Shown here: positions 12,301 through 27,300 of the stretch, one piece after another | Numbering within the stretch: position 1 is the stretch's first letter | Layout of the letters: every line of letters begins with the position of its first letter | Source: Panopea generosa | Taxonomy: Eukaryota; Mollusca; Bivalvia; Adapedonta; Hiatellidae | Reading direction: 5' to 3' | NCBI GenBank assembly: GCA_029582155.1 | Contig: CM055907.1 | Location: 29,032,432-29,096,431, forward strand | DNA length: 64,000 nucleotides | Translations under genes and position numbers: made by a program | The notes under the pieces: model-generated | What the model was told of the DNA's origin: nothing | What the model saw: the letters and a program-made list of their open reading frames with translations, nothing else | Database searches by the model: none

Positions 12301-15300
12301 GTTGTCATGACACAGTTTTGTATATATTGTGTTGACATGACACATGTTTTGTGTTGACATGACACATGTTTTGTATTGATTGTGTTCACATGACACATGT
12401 TTGGTTTATATTGTGTTGACATGACATTTGTTTTGTATATTTTGTGTTTACATGACACATGTTTTGTGTTGACATGACACAGTTTTGTATATATTGTGTT
12501 GACATAACACATGTTTTGTGTTGACATCACACATGTTTGATATATATTGTGTTGACATTACACATATTTTATATTGATTGTGTTGACATGACACATGTTT
12601 GGTATCTATTGTGTTGATATGACACATGTTTGGTATATAGTGTGTTGACATGACACATGTTTTGTATTTATTGTGTTGACATGACTCATGTTTGGTATAT
12701 ATTGTGTTGACATGACATGTTTGGTATATATAATGTTGACATGAAAACTGTTTTGTGTTGACATAACACATGTTTTGTGTGGACATGACACATGTTTTGT
12801 GTTGACATGACACAGTTTTGTATATATTGTGTTGACATGACACATGTTTTGTGTTGACATGACACATGTTTGGTATATATTGTGTTGACATGAAATTTGT
12901 TTTGTATATTTTGTGTTTACATGACACATGTTTTGTGTTGACATGACACAGTTTTGTATTTATTGTGTTGACATGACACATATTTTGTGTTGACATGACA
13001 CATGTTTTGTATATATTGTGTTGACATGACACATGTTTTGTGTTGACATGACACATAATCATAATGTAACTTATCATTTATAAGTTGATGTTGATATGTA
13101 GTCCTGTTGTTACAGATACCTTGTCTCCACCTTTACTGACTCAGAGGCAAACAACAACGGATCAGATAACAAGGCCAAGTTCTGGGAAGTGAAAGAATGC
13201 CTAAAGTCCATTGGTTTCTCATCTTCGGTAAACATTACTTTGTATATTTTCCTTTTTAGTCTCAGCTATTTGAAGAAAGATGAAGTGGCATTAATCGTTA
13301 CATCTGTCTTTTTATCTATTTGTCTGGCCAAGTGCACTTTCAGCAGCTTAGGTGAGAGGAGGTATGGCCTAAAAGTGTAAGGGTTAGTTAGTTCCTCCAG
13401 TGGTTTTATAAGTACCACTTAAGGTAAATACCATACGGACATCCGTGCATCTCATGTCTGTAAGTCAGAAGTGTTTGTATGGACCTTATCAAACAACATT
13501 TCTGTGTTCAGTCATTCAGTTCAAAACTCCATCTCAAGGTCACTTACCCCTCACCACTGAGGTCATGAGTTCTGTGGTCAGTCAATCAGTTCAAATCTCC
13601 ATCTCAAGGTCATTTACCCCTCACCACTGAGGTCATAAGTTCTGTGGTCAGTCAGTCAGTTCAGATCTCCATCTCATTGTCACTTACCTTTTACTACTGA
13701 GGTCATGAGTTTTGTGGTCAGTTGATCAGTTCAGATCTCCATCTCAAGGTTACTTACCCCTCACCACTGAGGTAATGAATTCTGTGGTCAGTCAATCAGT
13801 TCAAATCTCTATCTCAAGGTCACTTACCCCTCACCATTTAGGTCATTAGTTCTGTGGTCAGTCAATCAGTTCAGATCTCCATCTCATTGTCACTTACCTT
13901 TTACCACTGAGGTAATGCGTTCTGTGGTCAGTTGATCAGTTCAGATCTCCATCTCAAGGTCACTTACCTCTCACCACTGAGGTCATGAGTTCTGTGGTAA
14001 GTTAATCAGTTCAAATCTCCATCTCATTATCACTTACCTTTTACCACTGAGGTCATGAGTTCTGTGGTCAGTTGATCAGTTCAAATCTCCATCTCATTGT
14101 CACTTACCTTTTACCACTGAGGTAATGAGTTCTGTGGTCAGTCAATCAGTTCAAATCTCCATCTCAAGGTCACTTACCCCTCACCACTGAGGTAATGAGT
14201 TCTGTGGTCAGTCAATCAGTTCAAATATCCATCTCATTATCACTTACCCCTCACCACTGAGGTAATGAGTTCTGTGGTCAGTCAATCAGTTCAAATCTCC
14301 ATCTCAAGGTCACTTACCTTTTACCACTGAGGTCATGCGATCTGTGGTCAGTTGATCAGTTCAGATCTCCATCTCAAGGTTACTTACCTCTCACCACTGA
14401 GGTCATGAGTTCTGTGGTCAGTCAATCAGTTCAAATCTTCATCTCAAGGTCACTTACCTCTCACCACTTAGATCATGTGTTCTGTGGTAAGTTGATCAGT
14501 TCAGATCTCCATCTCAAGGTCACTTACAGCTCACCACTGAGGTCATGAGTAAGAGCCCCAAGATCAGTGAGAATGTTTGCCAGTTACTTGTGGTAGGATG
14601 CTCATTCTACTTAGATTCATTCTGAGGTTTTCCTAGGGTGGCATAATAAAACATTATAAAAACATTAAACCCAATTAAAAACAAAACCAATAAACACCTT
14701 AAAGGTATCAGATAAAGCAAAATGTTGAACAAAACAGATAATTCTGCTTACAGGATATACAAAATATGATGTTGACGGTGTCCACGGTTTTACACTTAGG
14801 GGAGATAACCTTTCACGGTGTGGGCAATAATGATGCAGCCCAAGTTACCAACATTGATGTCCTCAAGAAAGGTAGGTAGTCTTTAAATTTATGAACATTT
14901 TATTTTTATGAGCTTAAGAGTACCGGTACTTGTTTTCTTATTACCTGAATAATTTAAAAATAAATAAACAGATTAGAAACCATTTATTTTATTTGACATA
15001 TAAGCATAAAAAATGTATATTACATTGGTTATAAGCGACTGTGTAAACATTCTGATGTGATTGAATAGTATGATGTTAGATTTGAATGTTTAGCATCATT
15101 TATATGCCATTGAGAGCTAACAAATGAGCTGGAAGGTCAACTAATGCTTGAGCACACCCATCTCCGCAAGTGAATTATTATTTTCTCACTTGAATCAACA
15201 GTGAGAGACAAATGACAATTAGACGCAATACCATATAGCAATCATCGGACCCGGAGAATAGAACAAAAATGTGATCATAGGAATTGTCTTCATAGCAAAC

Positions 15301-18300
15301 AATTATAATGTAATAACACATCACCGATTTTTCTGTTTATGCCATGGTTTGTGATTACTGGCGTCTGTCTGTCAGTCAGTCAGTCTTTAAACTTTTGTTT
15401 ATAAGTGACACTGCCCTGAAACTTTCGGCTGGATTTCCATGAATCTGAAACCTTACTGATCATAATGCTTTAAGGTGTAATTCTGCATGTAGCTACCAGA
15501 AATGAAATATCAGGTAATTATAATGAATTGAAATAACCAGTGAGATTTTTTTTTTTCTGATGAATATCTTTTATTCCATGTAAGACATAATACATGTACA
15601 ATGTTATACAGACACTGTTCATGTATCAATACAAGCTATATAATTTCTTAACACATTACAAGATAACTTTAGATAAAATAACATACCGGTACATACAATA
15701 TCTTACAAGTTATATTTTAAGAGTGAATATAAAATAAAATATTAAAAACTGATAAAAGAGTGTAGAGAAAGAGCAAAGATAAGACAAGTAGAAATTTACA
15801 GTTGAGAAGATGAGAAGCTGTGTTCAGTATAGTTTTCGTTATTATAGTTTACATGATTCCCAATTTATTTTTGTGTGACCTAAGTTCGTTTGTAGCTCGG
15901 CTATTCGGAGAATAAAGAGAGCTATTCTACTCATCACGGCGTCAGTATCAGCATCGGCGTCCCACTTTGGTTAAAGTTTAATATGCAAGCCCTTTTCTCA
16001 GTAGCCATTGCATGTATTGCCTTGAAACTTTACACAAGCCTTCTTAGTCATTACCCATACCACAATAACTAAGTTAGATAACTCTTGCATGAATATTATA
16101 CAAATTATTGTCCTTGTTTGATTTAGAAATTGTGGTTAAAGTTTTGCATGCAAGTCCCTATCTCAGTAACCATTGCATGTATTGCCTTGAAACTTTACAT
16201 AAGCCTTCCTAGTCATCAACCCTACTACAATAACTAAGTTAAATAACTCTAGCATGAATATAATACAAACTATTGCCCTTGTTTGAATTAGAAATTCTGA
16301 TTAAAGACCCTATTTCAGTGACTATTGCATGTATTGCCTTGAAACTTTACACAAGCCTTCCGTGTCATCAACCCTACAACAATAACTAAGTTAGATAACT
16401 CTTGCATGAATATTATACAAATTATTGTCCTTGTTTGATTTAGAAATGGTGGTTAAAGTTTTGCATGCAAGTACCACCAAGTCCATTTCACCAACCACTC
16501 AATATATTTGATTGAAACTTTACGCAAGTCTTCCCAGTCATCAACCCTACTACAATACAGACCCTAAACTGCTCAAGTACCCCAATTGCACCAAACAGAG
16601 TGCACTCTGAGCGTAAATGTAGTGCAGATGGAGCGCGAACTGAGCGCAGATTGAGTGCTGACGGAGCGGACCTGGACCGTTATCGAACGCTGGATTTTGA
16701 ATAATAAATGCACTACTGAATGCATGAAATAGATCGAGTGCACTCAGACACGCTGAGTGCACTCAGATATGCTGAGTGCACTCAGATGCGCAGTATATGC
16801 ATTATACGCTAGACACAGTAAGATAACTGATAACTTAACTACAGACCCTAAACCGCTCAAGTACCCCAACTGCACGCAAACAGAGTGCACTCAGAGCGTA
16901 AACGGAGCGTGAACGTAGCACAGACAGAGCACGAACAGAGCGCAGATTGAGCGCTGACGGAGTGGACCTGGACCGTTAGCGAACGCTGGATTTTAAATAA
17001 TAACGCGCTCCTGAACGCATGAAATAGATCTGTGCACTCAGATGCGTAGTATATGCATTATACGCTAGACACAGTAAGATAACTGATAACTAAAGTATTC
17101 GTGCGCTACTGAGTGGACTCGTTCATTCGGATACACTCTTCTTTCATTATTTGAGCGTGAAGTCAATAATCAAAATCGAGATAAGTAACATATTTTCTGT
17201 ACACATAAATATAAACCATGTAGTATATATAAATGTTTTTTGGTATAACGCATGATAAAACTAATTTTGGTCAACAATTTGTCAATTATATCATAAATAT
17301 CAATATTGAGCTAATCAATATAATAAAGTTTAAAAACCTATTATACAATAGACGACGCATCAATGGTTATCTATGGTTTCAAGGCAAATTTAGTTGCACA
17401 TTTAAACATGATTTGGTTTGCGCAACAAAAATATAAATAAATTTATATATTATGTAAATAACAATTCGAAAATATGTAATATGAAATCACTATTTGCCTT
17501 GCTATTTCAATATAAATTAGTTATAGAACATACAGAACATATATTTCAATTGGATTTAAGCGTACACAGCTCTAAACACAAAAAAAATCAATGCATTTGT
17601 GAATCAAACAAAACATAGATATGTGGAAAATTATATGATTATGATTCTATTTGTTTGAGTATTTTGGTAAAATAAAAATTACCCATTTTAAATTCAAGTT
17701 ACAAACATAGTTACACCGAGTCTGTGCGTAGTTGTGATAAAATGCATGTAAAACTGTTATATTGTAATTAAAGTGAAAACAGTATACTCGTGCACATCTC
17801 ATTAAAATATGAAAATAAAAGTACCAAATTAATATCATTCTTGAATATAAAGTGGGTCAGTAGTGCAGTGGATAGAGCTGGCTTCAGATGGTAGAGGTCA
17901 CGAGTTTGACCCGCGATCTACCTATGACCTCTCGAAACACAATTCAGTACCAGATCTCATAAAGGAATGCACTGGAGAATGATATGCATAAGCTCCGAGC
18001 TTGCTTCACAATCAAGCTAAATTAAATTAATGTAAAATAAATGTATGTATGCCAAAACAACAGGCAGAATAATAATGATAATAATAATATTATGAAAAAA
18101 TTTGTGTTTTTTTTAGTATTGATTTTGACTATTTATTTCTTATTGAAACACATGTCATGGGTTAAATTAAGATTCATTTATCTGGTACAAATTATAATCA
18201 AAATACACGCACGCACATATCCAATATAAAAACTGTGACAAATCAAGAAGTCAATATATATCTCTTATGATAATAATATTAAAAAAAAAAATAAAACAAA

Positions 18301-21300
18301 TAATAACAATACAAATAAATACTACAGTTTCATTAGTTTTAAAATTGTAGGATTGTTTTTATCTTGTGAAATTAACAATTCTGATTTTTAGTTTTATCTG
18401 TTTTTTTATCAAAAGATATGCTGACATTCATCTCCTGCAGATTGGGAATGTAATTGACTTGTTTATTTAACCCACGGGACTAATGACAGATAATTAACGG
18501 ACAAAAACTGCAAACTGTCAAAACTGTCAAATATGTTCGTAATTTATAATAAATGCATTTGTTATGTAAAATAAAGCAACTAAATTGTAAGTATATTGCC
18601 CATGCATGGACGTTGATTTATTTTTGTTTTAAATGTATTTATTTTACATCAAAAGTCAAGATCCAGAATGCTAGCTGTGGTAAATTGACAGCCCTAGATA
18701 CACATCCCTTAATAATGTGTGTCACTCTTTCTACCATTCAATCAGTACTGGTTATATTCTATAACGTAGGGTTTTCGTTTCGTTAATTTAATGATATTAA
18801 AATCATGGGTTTACATACTAAAGTATCATTCTGAAACCTGGAATAACCAATATCTTTAATGAATTAGTTTGATTTGTTGTTAATTGGCTAGCAGTTTTCT
18901 TTTCTTTTCAATCACATACTGCGGGTTCAATTAAGATTTGTCCATCTGGCACTAATTACAATAAAAATGAAGCATCCGCAGGGTTCTTCCATGGTCAATA
19001 GACTGGTACATGTAAGTCACCGGTTTGGCATATAATTAAATTGACATGACTCTCACTGGCATGTGACATAACGTAATTAACAGCACGGATGTCTGTATTG
19101 TTACTTGTCATATAAGTAGCGGTATAGCACAGTGGGTATATTTTCAAACAAGTGTAATATAGTTTGTATTTTAAATAATATATTAACATGAATCATACTA
19201 TCAGTAAAAAAATAATTTGAGAAACACTGAAAAAAAGTTAATTTCAGGTACATATATATATATAATTATATACATAATGATAACGAAAATATTTATTAAA
19301 TCTTATAATATCAGAATATCTTTTTTAAGTTTAGTAAAGCCACATTTAGACTCAAATCGAGAAAAAACACTACAAGGTTATTATTTTTCAAAAATCATTT
19401 ATTATTTTATATGTCAAATTCCATCGCAAGAAATATAATAAATTTTTCATCACCCATGCAGTGCATAATTTTATTATTGATTATAAAGCTGATTTTAGTT
19501 TGAACATTAACAAAAACCAGTGACATATACACATATTGTTAGGTCACTGCTTATACTGATCAAATGAATGGATTACTGTTAATCCAAAGATGTGTAAGCG
19601 GTATTGAATTATAAATAACAATTGCAATATATTTAGTTTATGTTAATGATGTATCTGTAAATTTTGTGGACAACTTTTTTTGCCTTCCTGTAACAAACGG
19701 TTTACGATATATCAAAGAAGTTACTGACGCAAAAACATTATGGTCTGGATAGTAGAAGTCGGTAGAACGTAGAACTCTTGCATGAATATGATGCAAATTA
19801 TTGCCCTTCTTTGTCTTAGAAATTTGGTTAAAGTTCTGTCAAGTTCAAATTACACCAACCGCTCAATGTATTTGATTGAAAATTGACATATAGCTTTGTA
19901 GTCATGAAATCAACTAAATGAATCAAGTCAGATAACTCTTGTCAGATTGTTTTGCAAATTAGGGCCTTTGTTTTACTTAGAAATTTATAACTCTGCAGTC
20001 ACTGAATGTATTTGATTGAAACTTCATACAAGATATTGCAGTTATAAGACCTACTTAATTTTGTCAATTTTGTAAGTTAGATAACTCCTATTTGCTTGGA
20101 TTTGTCATCAGTCTCAATCAAATTTGTACTTCTGTGACAAATATTCAAATAGTCAGTGTGCTGTCCCTCTGACAGCTCTTGTTGTTTATTGCAATAAGTT
20201 TTTCTATTTGCTTGTTTTTTTTTGTAGATATGGTACCAGTGAGATTTTATGTGCCACAAGTATTTGAGAGCTTGATTTTCCATTTATGTTTATCTTTCAG
20301 TATCTGATATATTGGAGGTTTCTGCAGATGACCTAGGATCCGCTCTGGTTGAGGATTTCACAGTGGCTAGAGGTACATGTGTACATTGATAAAACATAAA
20401 AATAAGTATATCAGGACTTCCCAGTGGCTAGAGGTACAGGTATACATTGTGGCTAGAGGTACAGGTATACATTGTGGCTAGAGGTACAGGTATACATTGA
20501 TCCAACATTAAAATAAGTATATCTGGATTTCCCGGTGGCTAGAGGTACAGGTATACATTGATCCAACATTAAAAGAAGTATATCAGGATTTCCCAGTGGC
20601 TAGAGGTACAGGTATACATTGATCCAACATTAAAAGAAGTATATAAGTATTTCCCAGTGGCTAAAGGAACAGGTATACATTGATCCTACATTAAAAGAGG
20701 TATATCAGGATTTCCCAGTGGCTAGAGGTACAGGTATACATTGTGGCTAGAGGTACAGGTATACATTGTGGCTAGAGGTACAGGTATACATTGATCTAAC
20801 ATTAAAAGAAGTATATCAGGATTTCCCGGTGGCTAGAGGTACAGGTATACATTGATCCAACATTAAAAGAAGTATATCAGGATTTCCCGGTGGCTAGAGG
20901 TACAGGGATACATTGATAAAACATTAAAATAAGTATATCAGGATTTCCCAGTGGCTAGAGGTACAGGTATACATTGATAAAACATTAAAATAAGTATATC
21001 AGGATTTCCCAGTGGCTAGAGGTACAGGGATACATTGATAAAACATTAAAAGAAGTATATCAGGATTTCCCAGTGGCTAGAGGTACAGGTATACGTTGTG
21101 GCTAGAGGTACAGGTATACATTGATAAAACATTAAAAGAAGTATATCAGGATTTCCCAGTGGCTAGAGGTACAGGTATACATTGATAAAACATTAAAAGA
21201 AGTATATCAGGATTTCCCGGTGGCTAGAGGTACAGGTATACATTGTGGCTAGAGGTACAGGTATACATTGATAAAACATTAAAAGAAGTATATCAGGATT

Positions 21301-24300
21301 TCCCAGTGGCTAGAGGTACAGGTATACATTGATAAAACATTAAAAGAAGTATATCAGGATTTCCCAGTGGCTAGAGGTACAGGTATACGTTGTGGCTAGA
21401 GGTACAGGTATACATTGATAAAACATTAAAAGAAGTATATCAGGATTTCCCAGTGGCTAGAGGTACAGGGATACATTGATCCTACATTAAAAGAGGTATA
21501 TCAGGATTTCCCAGTGGCTAGAGGTACAGGGATACATTGATCCAACATTAAAATAAGTATATCAGGATTTCCGGGTGGCTAGAGGTACAGGGATACATTG
21601 ATCCAACATTAAAAGAAGTATATCAGGATTTCCCGGTGGCTAGAGGTACAGGGATACATTGATCCAACATTAAAAGAAGTATATCAGGATTTCCCAGTGG
21701 CTAGAGGTACAGGGATCAATGCTAGAGGTACAGGTATACATTGATCTAACATTAAAAGAAGTATATCTGGATTTCCCGGTGGCTAGAGGTACAGGTATAC
21801 ATTGATCCAACATTAAAATAAGTATATCAGGATTTCCCGGTGGCTAGAGGTACAGGGATACATTGATCCAACATTAAAAGAAGTATATCAGGATTTCCCG
21901 GTGGCTAGAGGTACAGGGATACATTGATCCAACATTAAAAGAAGTATATCAGGATTTCCCAGTGGCTAGAGGTACAGGTATACATTGATCCAACATTAAA
22001 AGAAGTATATCTGGATTTCCCGGTGGCTAGAGGTACAGGGATACATTGATCCAACATTAAAAGAAGTATATCAGGATTTCCCAGTGGTTAGAGATACAGG
22101 TATACATTGATAAAACATTAAAATAAGTATATCAGAATTTCCCAGTGGCTAGAGGTACAGGTATACATTGATCCAACATTAAAAGAAGTATATCAGGATT
22201 TCCCAGTGGCTAGAGGTACAGGTATACGTTGTGGCTAGAGGTACAGGTATACATTGATAAAACATTAAAAGAAGTATATCAGGATTTCCCAGTGGCTAGA
22301 GGTACAGGTATACATTGATCCAACATTAAAAGAAGTAAATCAGGATTTCCCAGTGGCTAGAGATACAGGTATACATTGTGGCTAGAGGTACAGGTATATT
22401 AAAAGAAGTATATCAGGATTTCCCAGTGGCTAGAGATACAGGTATACACTGTGGCTAGAGGTACAGGTATACATTGTGCCTAGAGGTACAGGTTTACATT
22501 GATCCAACATTAAAAGAAGTAAATTGATTGAAAAATCTAAACAAAATCACAAAGCTTTTTTGTCTCGTAACGTTTTTGCTGTTGTCTTTTTGTGCATCTG
22601 TTACACCTAATTTATCCAGACTGACATGATAATAACTACTGATGGCTATACACAACATCGCTTTTAATTGAAGTACATCAACAAACTATAGTGTGTGTTG
22701 TTTATCACACATCAATTATCAAGTTTTTCAGGAAGTCAATATTGTTTACACTTTGGCCGGATATAGGGAGCTATATAATATAGAATGTTTTTATTTCAAA
22801 ACATATGCATTTTTGTACAGCTTATTGGTATATATGATATAAAAATATAATAAGACACCAGAAACAGTGGAGAAATATTTTCATAATAAGTTACACAATA
22901 TATTGAAAGAAACAGAATGAAAAATGTTAGCATAAAGTTCCAAAGGTGTTGTCTCATTCCACATGTGGGACTTCCAATAGCGCGACATTTATAACATGGT
23001 TTTGTCTGTATCGCGGTCTGACTCTCAATAACTGCATTATATTGCAGTGTATTTAAACGTGACAAAATCATGTATTGAAAAGGGATTTCCTAACTTGGCC
23101 TACATGCCAAGGTTGAACTTAGATAAATTTCCAACTTAAAATTGCAACTTACTTTGTGAGGTATCAAATAAATCACATGACATCATACTGGTTTAAATAT
23201 TGCAGAATTTGTTTCATCTTAGAAAGAGTCAGAATGACGATTGGAAGTCGTCAAGCAGAACTTGAGTGTTATCTATTTTTACAATATTGATTTTGTTTTT
23301 TCAATCTGTTTTAAAATATTGTTTTTGCCATGTTTTGGTGGATTTGATATAGCAAACAATTCAGATTTATATTATTTATTTATATAATGAGATGCTTTGC
23401 TTTGTATTTTTTAAGACATTGATATAGAACTTTTTCCTGATATTCTACCTTTAATGAGAAAGCAGGCATTTTAGGCCATTTTGTTGTGTAATGCACCATC
23501 CCCAAAAACAGGGATTGTGAACTTTCACTCTTAACTATGATATCAAAAGAACAAAAAATGAACTGCAATTTCATTGGAAAAAAATATCATTGTTTGTATT
23601 ACACCAAAATATAATTTTTATGAAAATGAATTTCTAAAAATTTAGAAAATATTCAAATTTTGATCTCAAAATCTTCGAAAATTTTTTTTTTAAAATTTTA
23701 AAACTTTCTGTTTTTTTTTTGTATTTCGAAGACCTACCCATACCCAAAATCCATAAACTAGCATTCTCTTTATGGTATGCTTGCTTATTTTAAGAATTCT
23801 ATTGAGTATTATATCCATACTTATATATCATTCATATCTCTGCCAAAAACATTTAGGAGAATAATGTTTCTATATAACTTGATAGTTCCTTTGACAAGTG
23901 TTTGAAAATTAAAGCTTTCTTAAAAATGTTCTTTAACAAGCTGTATGGCTGTTGTAGATAAAACTGAGTAAATAGGTTGGAATTTATAAGACTATAATGA
24001 GAGTAAATAATTGTTTAAAAAGAGTTCTGAAAAAGCAGAACGTCCCTGAAAAACTCAAGAACAATAAATCTTCTTATCCTCTTATTCACTTATCATTTAT
24101 ATACACAAGAGTTGTTATCATTTATTATTGCATATTGTTGCTTTGAGTTTCCATTCTCATTTCTAAATTCATGACATTGTCTAATGGATGTATTCAAAAT
24201 TTTACGACAATGTTCTCACTTCATCTTCGTTAAATCACCTACTGACTTATCAAGTATCAGTTTTTGTTATAAATTTGGCCTGGTTTACTCAGTTGATAGC

Positions 24301-27300
24301 ACGTTTGACAATCAATTCACGGGTTGTGAATTTGAATCCCCATCCAGATGCAATTTCCGTGATGATTGATATACAACATTGCATCTCATTGTCAGTCCTC
24401 TCTTACTGCTGTTTCAAGTGGGAAAGTTATCAGTTACTTGAAGAGATGGGTTTGCTCAAATACTGGTAAACCTTGCAGGATCCCAGCGAAAAGTTAACTG
24501 ATTGCCTAGCTAGCTGTTTGCCCCTGATAGCATAAATTGACGCTAAATAAACGATACCGTACTGGTCAATACAAACTCATGTACTTAGAAATGCTTTATT
24601 TTGTCACTATGACAGGTGCAGATGACCACTTTTATTGTAAGCCACATTTCAATTATTGAGTTATTAATTCCGTAAGCTGTGCAGAGTGATGTATCTTCCA
24701 GCTTATGTCTGCAATAGTACATGTTTCATACTATTTAAAACAGAGGTCAGAATATGTTATAAATCTGGTAATATTTGAATGAGGTCAGAGGGGTGTATCC
24801 ATATTGTTATTGTGAAAATGCAAATGATCTTATTATTGGAGCTAACTGTGATAATGATTTCCTTACAAAGAAATACAGTTATGGCACTCAGTGCAGCCAG
24901 TAACACGCTATATACATTACACACAGTACAGCCAGTAACACTCTATATACAATACACTCAGTACAGCCAGTAACACTCTATATACATTACACTCAGTGCA
25001 GCCAGTAACACTCTGTATACCCTACAATCAGTACAACCAGTAACACTCTATATACAATACACTCAGTGCAGCCATTAACACTCTATATACATTACACTCA
25101 GTGCAGCCAGTAACACTCTATATACATTACACTCAGTGCAGCCAGTAACACTCTATATACAATACCCTCAGTGCAGCCAGTAACACTCTATATACAATAC
25201 ACTCTGTACAGCCAGTAACACTCTATATACATTACAGTCAGTACAACCAGTAACACTCTATATACATTACACTCAGTGCAGCCAGTAACTCTCTATATAC
25301 AATACACTCAGTATAGCCAGTAACACTCTATATACATTACACTCAGTGCAGCCAGTAACACTCTATATACACGACACTCAGTACAGCCAGAAACACTCTA
25401 TATACATTACACTCAGTGCAGCCAGTAACACTCTATAAACATTACACTCAGTGCAGCCAGTAACACTCTATATACATTACACTCAGTGCAGCCAGTAATA
25501 CTCTATATACAATACACTCAGTGCAGCCATTTACTCTATATACAACACACACAGTGCCGCCAGTAACACTCTATATACATTACACTCAGTGCATCCAGTA
25601 ACACTCTATATACATTACACTCAGTGCAGCCAGTAATACTCTATATACAATACACTCAGTGCAGCCAGTAATACTCTATATACAATACACTCAGTGCAGC
25701 TAGTAACACTCTATATATATTACACTCAGTGCAGCCAGTAACACTCTATATACTACACTCAGTACAGCCAGTAACACTCTATATACAATACACTCAGTGC
25801 AGCCAGTAACACTCTATATACAATACACGCAGTGCTGCCAGTAACACTCTATATACATTACACTCAGTACAACCAGTAACACTATATACAATACACTCAG
25901 TACAGCCAGTAACACTCTATATACAATACACTCAGTGCAGCCAGTAACACTCTTTATACAATACACTCAGTGCAGCCAGTTACACTCTACATACAATATA
26001 CTCTGTACAACTAGTAACACTCTTCATACAATACACTCAGTACAGCCAGTAACACTCTATACATTACACTCAGTGCAGCCAGTAACACTCTATATACACT
26101 ACACTCAGTACAGCCAGTTACACTCTATATACAATACACTCAGTGCAGCCAGTAACACTCTATATACATTACACTCCGTACAGCCAGTAACACTATATAC
26201 AATACACTCAGTAAAGCCAGTAACACTCTATATACAATACACTCAGTGCAGCCAGTAACACTCTATATACATTACACTCAGTGCAGCCAGTTACACTCTA
26301 CATACAATACACTCTGTACAACTAGTAACACTCTTCATACAATACACTCAGTACAGCCAGTAACACTCTATATACAATACACTCAGTACAGCCAGTAACA
26401 CTCTATATACATTACACTCAGTGCAGCCAGTAACACTCTACATACAATACACTCAGTAGAGCCAGTAACACTCTACATACAGTACATCTGTACAGCCAGT
26501 AACACTCTATATACAATACACTCAGTGCAGCCAGTAACACTCTACATACAATACACTCAGTACAGCCAGTAACACTCTACATACAATACACTCAGTGCAG
26601 CCAGTTAACTCTATATACAAAAGACTCAGTGCAGCCAGTAACACTCTATATACATTACACTCAGTGCAGCCAGTAACACTCTATATACAATACACTCAGT
26701 ATAGCCAGTAACACTCTATATACATTACACTCAGTGCAGCCAGTAACACTCTATATACATAACACTTAGTGCAGCCAGTTACACTCTATATATAATACAC
26801 TCAGTGCAGCCAGTAACACTCTATATACATTACACTCAGTGCAGCCAGTAACACTCTTTATACAATACACTCAGTGCAGCCAGTTACACTCTACATACAA
26901 TACACTCAGTGCAACCACTAACACTCTACATACAATACACTCTGTACAGCTAGTAACACTCTTCATACAATACACTCAGTAGAGCCAGTAACACTCTATA
27001 TACATTACACTCAGTGCAGCCAGTTAACTCTATACACAATAGACTCAGTAGAGCCAGTAACACTCTATATACATTACACTCAGTACAGCCAGTAACACTC
27101 TATATACATTACACTCAGAACAGCCAGTAACACCCTACATACAATACACTCTGTACAGCTAGTAACACTCTTCATACAATACACTCAGTAGAGCCAGTAA
27201 CACTCTATATACAATACACTCAGTAGAGCCAGTAACACTATATATACATTACACTCAGTACAGCCAGTAACACTCTACATACAATACACTCAGTAGAGCC

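Noticed and set aside
17855..17925. Possible tRNA gene
   Set aside because: A- and B-box-like sequences are present but there is no cloverleaf or anticodon arm; it is a SINE head.
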